DNA of 64,000 bases from Luscinia megarhynchos (lineage: Eukaryota > Chordata > Aves > Passeriformes > Turdidae), in the NCBI GenBank assembly GCA_034336665.1, contig CM067568.1, forward strand, positions 39,412,770 to 39,476,769, written 5' to 3'. Both the position numbers and the translations under genes were made by a program. A model generated the notes under the pieces. It had not been told where the DNA came from, did no database searches, and worked only from the letters and a program-made list of their open reading frames with translations. Positions within the stretch are counted from its first letter, which is position 1. Each line of letters starts with the position of its first letter. Below are positions 60,838 to 64,000 of this stretch, piece by piece.

Positions 60838-62045
60838 TGTATCACCATGATCCCCAACAGCATCCAAATCCCATGGAAATGATTCAGGTGGGCTACTGAA
60901 TTGTGTCCTTAGCTCCCTGTACACAGTACACGTGCTGCACACACTTGGAGGGTTGGAGGTATAAAGGGGTAAGTTTTCTTTCAAGTGAGAAATTCAGCCA
61001 AGTTCCCTCAGAAAAGTAAATGCACAAAGAGAATCACAATGTTCACACATCTCAGTACACGCAGACTGACTGAGCAAAGCCTTTGATCTTCTGGAGAAGC
61101 TATTACCTCGGGATCTTAGAGCACTGAGGGAGGAAAAAAAGGAACATGAATAGATACTTGCTCACTGTGTAAAACAAATTGATTGATTTTAGGTATGATC
61201 CAAAAACGTGACCATCCTCATCACAAGCCCACCCCAGTAGCTAACTTTAATAAAACACTTCTCTGACAGTTTTGCTTTAGCATCAAAATTAATGTGCCTC
61301 ATAAAAGTAGGACATGGTATTACAAGGATAAGCTGAAATAGGCATTACTCAGCTTTTCAAGGTCTGCAGTTTCCATGGATAGCAGCAGATGGTGCTGTCC
61401 TCCTTTCTGGAAGCCAACGCAAGCAACTGAGCCTTGCTGAGCTAAAACACTTTTGCACTACCAGCTTCACTGTGTTTCTTAACTGCTGTGCAGATTTTCA
61501 GCTAATTGGGAAAGAATTAGCTGTGGATAAGGTTTCAGATGAACTTAAGCAAAAGCTTGGGCTGTTAGCTCACATCAAACAATGCTGCTGTGCTTCACAG
61601 CTAGTGACACTTGCACTACCATGCTTTGCAGTTTTTAATAGCCATTAGGGTATTCAGGTATCCTCATTCAAACAGAAGCAGAATTCAAAGAAGAGTAACT
61701 AAAGTGATCAAAGATCTGGGGGATAGAACTTGTCTTGATCAGACAGCCTAGCCAAGCAGTGGCTGCTGGGATGATGACCAAATAACCATATGCAATTATA
61801 AGGAAAAAAAGCCACTGAGTCTTGTTTCAAGGTTGGGGGAGAAGGAGGTATAACTGAAAAGAATGGAATTAACCTGAACAAAAGGTCTTTGTTCCTACAA
61901 AAGGCTGACTGCACAAGGAATGAGAACTCATATCTCTCAGTGATGGGCTGAATAAAGGCAGGGTGATGGAAGAATAAGAGAACTGGAGGTAGGTACCAGC
62001 GGCTGCTTCATGGTCACGCCCGTGTTTTATCTCTGCTTCCAACAG

Positions 62046-62151
62046 AACCCTTTGAAAGAGCACAACCTACAACTTGGAGAACTTCTTTGGGAATATTGAT
62101 AAGGATGGAAACATAAAGATGCCTGTGGCAGCCTTCTGGAAAGCCATGATG
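62046..62151 (+). pseudogene. LRRC74A: LRRC74A relic: EF-hand-like C-terminal exon, frameshifted
   Basis: After CTTCCAACAG the first frame starts NPLKEHN (human NPMKLIQ). A frame change then gives NLENFFGNIDKDGNIKMPVA, then AFWKAMM and TAG at 62152. The human counterpart is [20 protein letters not shown]. The bird version keeps a DKDGN loop like an EF-hand. Confidence 0.7.
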
Positions 62152-62154
62152 TAG

Positions 62155-62642
62155 GTGTGCCTCTGAAAGCATGGCCAGAATGTTCTGGTAGGGTACTGCT
62201 CTAGGGAAACCTCCTTCTGCAGCACAGCCACCAGCCAGCTTTGCTGGTGACATCATGGTGCTTCTGGGTCACTTCCAACTCAGACTAATCTGTGATTGGT
62301 AAGGCTAAAAGGCACAATTCACTCATAGCAAAAGTTAAGCCTAGAATGAGACCAACAGAAATGCCATAACACCCAATAAATACTGTAGATATCATCAATG
62401 ATAATGGAACAACTTTAGAATATCACAGACACCAACTGTTTGTATAGGGTACACAGAATCTTGATAGATTCTTATGCTACAGGAAGTACAATGGAGTTAG
62501 TTGTCTTCCTGCCAAAACCACTGTGGGATCAGTAACAATGGTCAGCCAGACATTAAGTTCTTTTACAAAACCAATAATAATAATAATAGTAATAATAATA
62601 GTAATAATAATAGTAATAATAATAGTAATAGTAATAATAGTA

Positions 62643-62690
<48 letters not shown>

Positions 62691-64000
62691 GCTTAAATTG
62701 CCTTCCCACCACCGCTTCTGGACTTTTTCTGTCTCTCTTCTTCCATGCACCAGGCTATCTACTCACCTGTTAAAAGGCAGCCAGGCCCCATTCTCTACGG
62801 AGAATTTTTCTGCTTAAAATTAGCCAGGTTTCCTAGCAGTTCTCTTACCAACAAAGCATCCCACTGAACTGAGTCCAAATTGGTGAACTAGTGCACAATC
62901 TAGACTGAAATTAGACAGTAGTTGTGGATTACAGGTGAATGACTCCTGGTTTGTCTTTCTTTATTTAATTTGGCTTGACACCAAATAAACATAACCTTGT
63001 ACATCTTAGGATGTGAAGGGACACATGCCTTTGGCCAGTTCATTACTTACACAAGTAAAAGGTAAACAAAAAACATCTTGTATGCTTAGAAGATCTGTTG
63101 AATCAAACTACAAGTCTTATTTTCTGATTTGATAAACTTGCCATGAGAATCCTGCAGGAATCTCAGAGCTGAATGGCATTTTCATTCATCCTAAACATAA
63201 GATGAGAAGCATCAGCTCATCACTATCCCCCCTGCAGCCAGAGTAAGATTTGCAAAGACAGCATATCTGTGCTGTCAAAACTTTGCCTCCATCCTCAGGG
63301 ACTCTTGGTTTTTTTCCTTCTCTCTGATTCCTCTTCTTAGGAGACCTACTTTTCCCTGGAAACCCGCCTTCAAACTACAGAACTTTTCATTCTCTTGAAA
63401 CTGCCTCTTCCTTAGTGCCTGTAGCAATCATGTCCAAGTTCTGAGAGCATGAGCATTCAGCAGCAAACTCCTAAGAGGTTGTCAGTTGCTGCAGGCTAAA
63501 CTGCTTGTCATTGGACCCCCCCTAGATTTTCAGTCAGTTCTGACATGTGACTCATCAGCTGAAAGCCCTGTTAATCATGCCCAAATATTCCCATTCCTCG
63601 TCACATACTAATGGGTTTAACTATGTGCTATAGCCTAGTTTTAAAGATAGAAGCAGTGGGTCAGTTTTGCTCTTAGCCTCCTAATGTTTTCAAAGAGAAG
63701 GAAATTAATTTGTTGAATTCCTTCACATATAGTGATGCCATACTAAAACCATCCATGCTCAGATGCTAGATGTGCTTTAGCCTGGTTAGTCTTGAATCAG
63801 AGGTTGCATGGATTCCCAAGCACTTCAGGCACAACTTACAAAACTTACAGTGGTTAAGCAGTAAGCAGATAAAACTGTTGAAAACCAGTGGCCAGAAAAG
63901 ACTTCATCTAGTGTCATTAATGTGGTAGAGTTGATATGGGGGAAAAAATAGAAAGAGATAAATACCCCTTATCTAGCATCTTGATGCATTTTAGCACTGT
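62155..64000. other. intergenic DNA after the LRRC74A relic
   Basis: Apart from the AAT repeat, nothing was recognised. The final one or two human LRRC74A exons (after VMIEQNK) were not found. Confidence 0.5.
62572..62689. repeat. (AAT)n trinucleotide repeat with regular AGT interruptions
   Basis: About 39 AAT/TAA units. The 5' two-thirds carry repeated TAG/AGT interruptions, the last 40 bp are pure AAT. The predicted poly-Tyr and poly-Asn frames across it are artefacts. Confidence 0.95.

Larger units (their letters stand above)
48505..62154 (+). pseudogene. LRRC74A: LRRC74A relic (leucine-rich repeat containing 74A), decayed
   Basis: Seen: exon-sized blocks resembling human LRRC74A appear in order on the + strand: N-terminal (48505-48624), LRR-entry exon (49890-50047), LRR exons (50657-50759, 51401-51502, 52537-52626), a C-terminal block (60742-60837) and an EF-hand-like block (62046-62151). 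Defects: in-frame TGA in the third block (50738-50740), AA in place of AG before the fourth, no AG before the fifth, a frameshift in the last, and several LRR exons not recognisable. An LTR lies between the fourth and fifth blocks. The human neighbour order (VASH1, ANGEL1, LRRC74A) supports the identity. LRRC74A's function is poorly known. A fast-evolving but living gene with other splice choices is not fully excluded. Confidence 0.75.

Noticed and set aside
62553..62773. Poly-Tyr and poly-Asn open frames
   Set aside because: They are translations of the AAT microsatellite.
1..64000. tRNA, rRNA, CRISPR arrays, operons, bacterial-type systems
   Set aside because: No tRNA-like box A/box B pair, regular spacer array, ribosome-binding-site-led gene cluster or similar was seen; the window is vertebrate nuclear DNA.

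Overview
This is vertebrate nuclear DNA, almost certainly from a bird and probably a passerine. It has split genes with canonical and minor-class introns, CpG-island promoters, CR1 LINE fragments on both strands and avian-type LTR remnants of the 'TGTCATGGTT' kind. The bird call rests on CR1 and on protein divergence from human. The passerine call rests on the LTR style and is weaker.

Layout. Positions 1-13.5 kb hold AT-rich intergenic DNA with three CR1 fragments and no gene I can support. From 14.2 to 23.7 kb the + strand carries a complete seven-exon VASH1 (vasohibin-1, a tubulin tyrosine carboxypeptidase) behind a CpG island, followed by a long probable 3'UTR. From 43.85 down to 35.36 kb the - strand carries a complete ten-exon ANGEL1 (CCR4-type endonuclease/exonuclease/phosphatase family), also with a CpG-island 5' end. 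The two genes are convergent. From about 48.5 to 62.2 kb the + strand holds scattered exon-like relics matching LRRC74A in the expected order. They carry an in-frame stop, damaged splice acceptors and a frameshift, so I read this locus as a decaying pseudogene. The order VASH1(+) - ANGEL1(-) - LRRC74A(+) is the one known from human chromosome 14q24.3.

All exon junctions of VASH1 and ANGEL1 were joined by hand and keep frame: VASH1 gives 347 or 351 aa depending on the start, ANGEL1 gives 673 aa. Two VASH1 introns (2 and 4) begin with the minor-spliceosome (U12) donor GTATCCTTT and carry U12-like branch sites. Read-through into intron 4 gives a short tail and a stop with an AATAAA signal about 200 nt later, which resembles the known short VASH1B isoform.

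The genes are not an operon. VASH1 acts on the alpha-tubulin C-terminus with its partner SVBP, and ANGEL1 belongs to an RNA-processing nuclease/phosphatase family. They share a conserved syntenic neighbourhood, not a pathway. I found no prokaryotic, CRISPR or novel enzymatic system. The most notable items are the paired U12 introns with the VASH1B-like retention product, and the LRRC74A decay.
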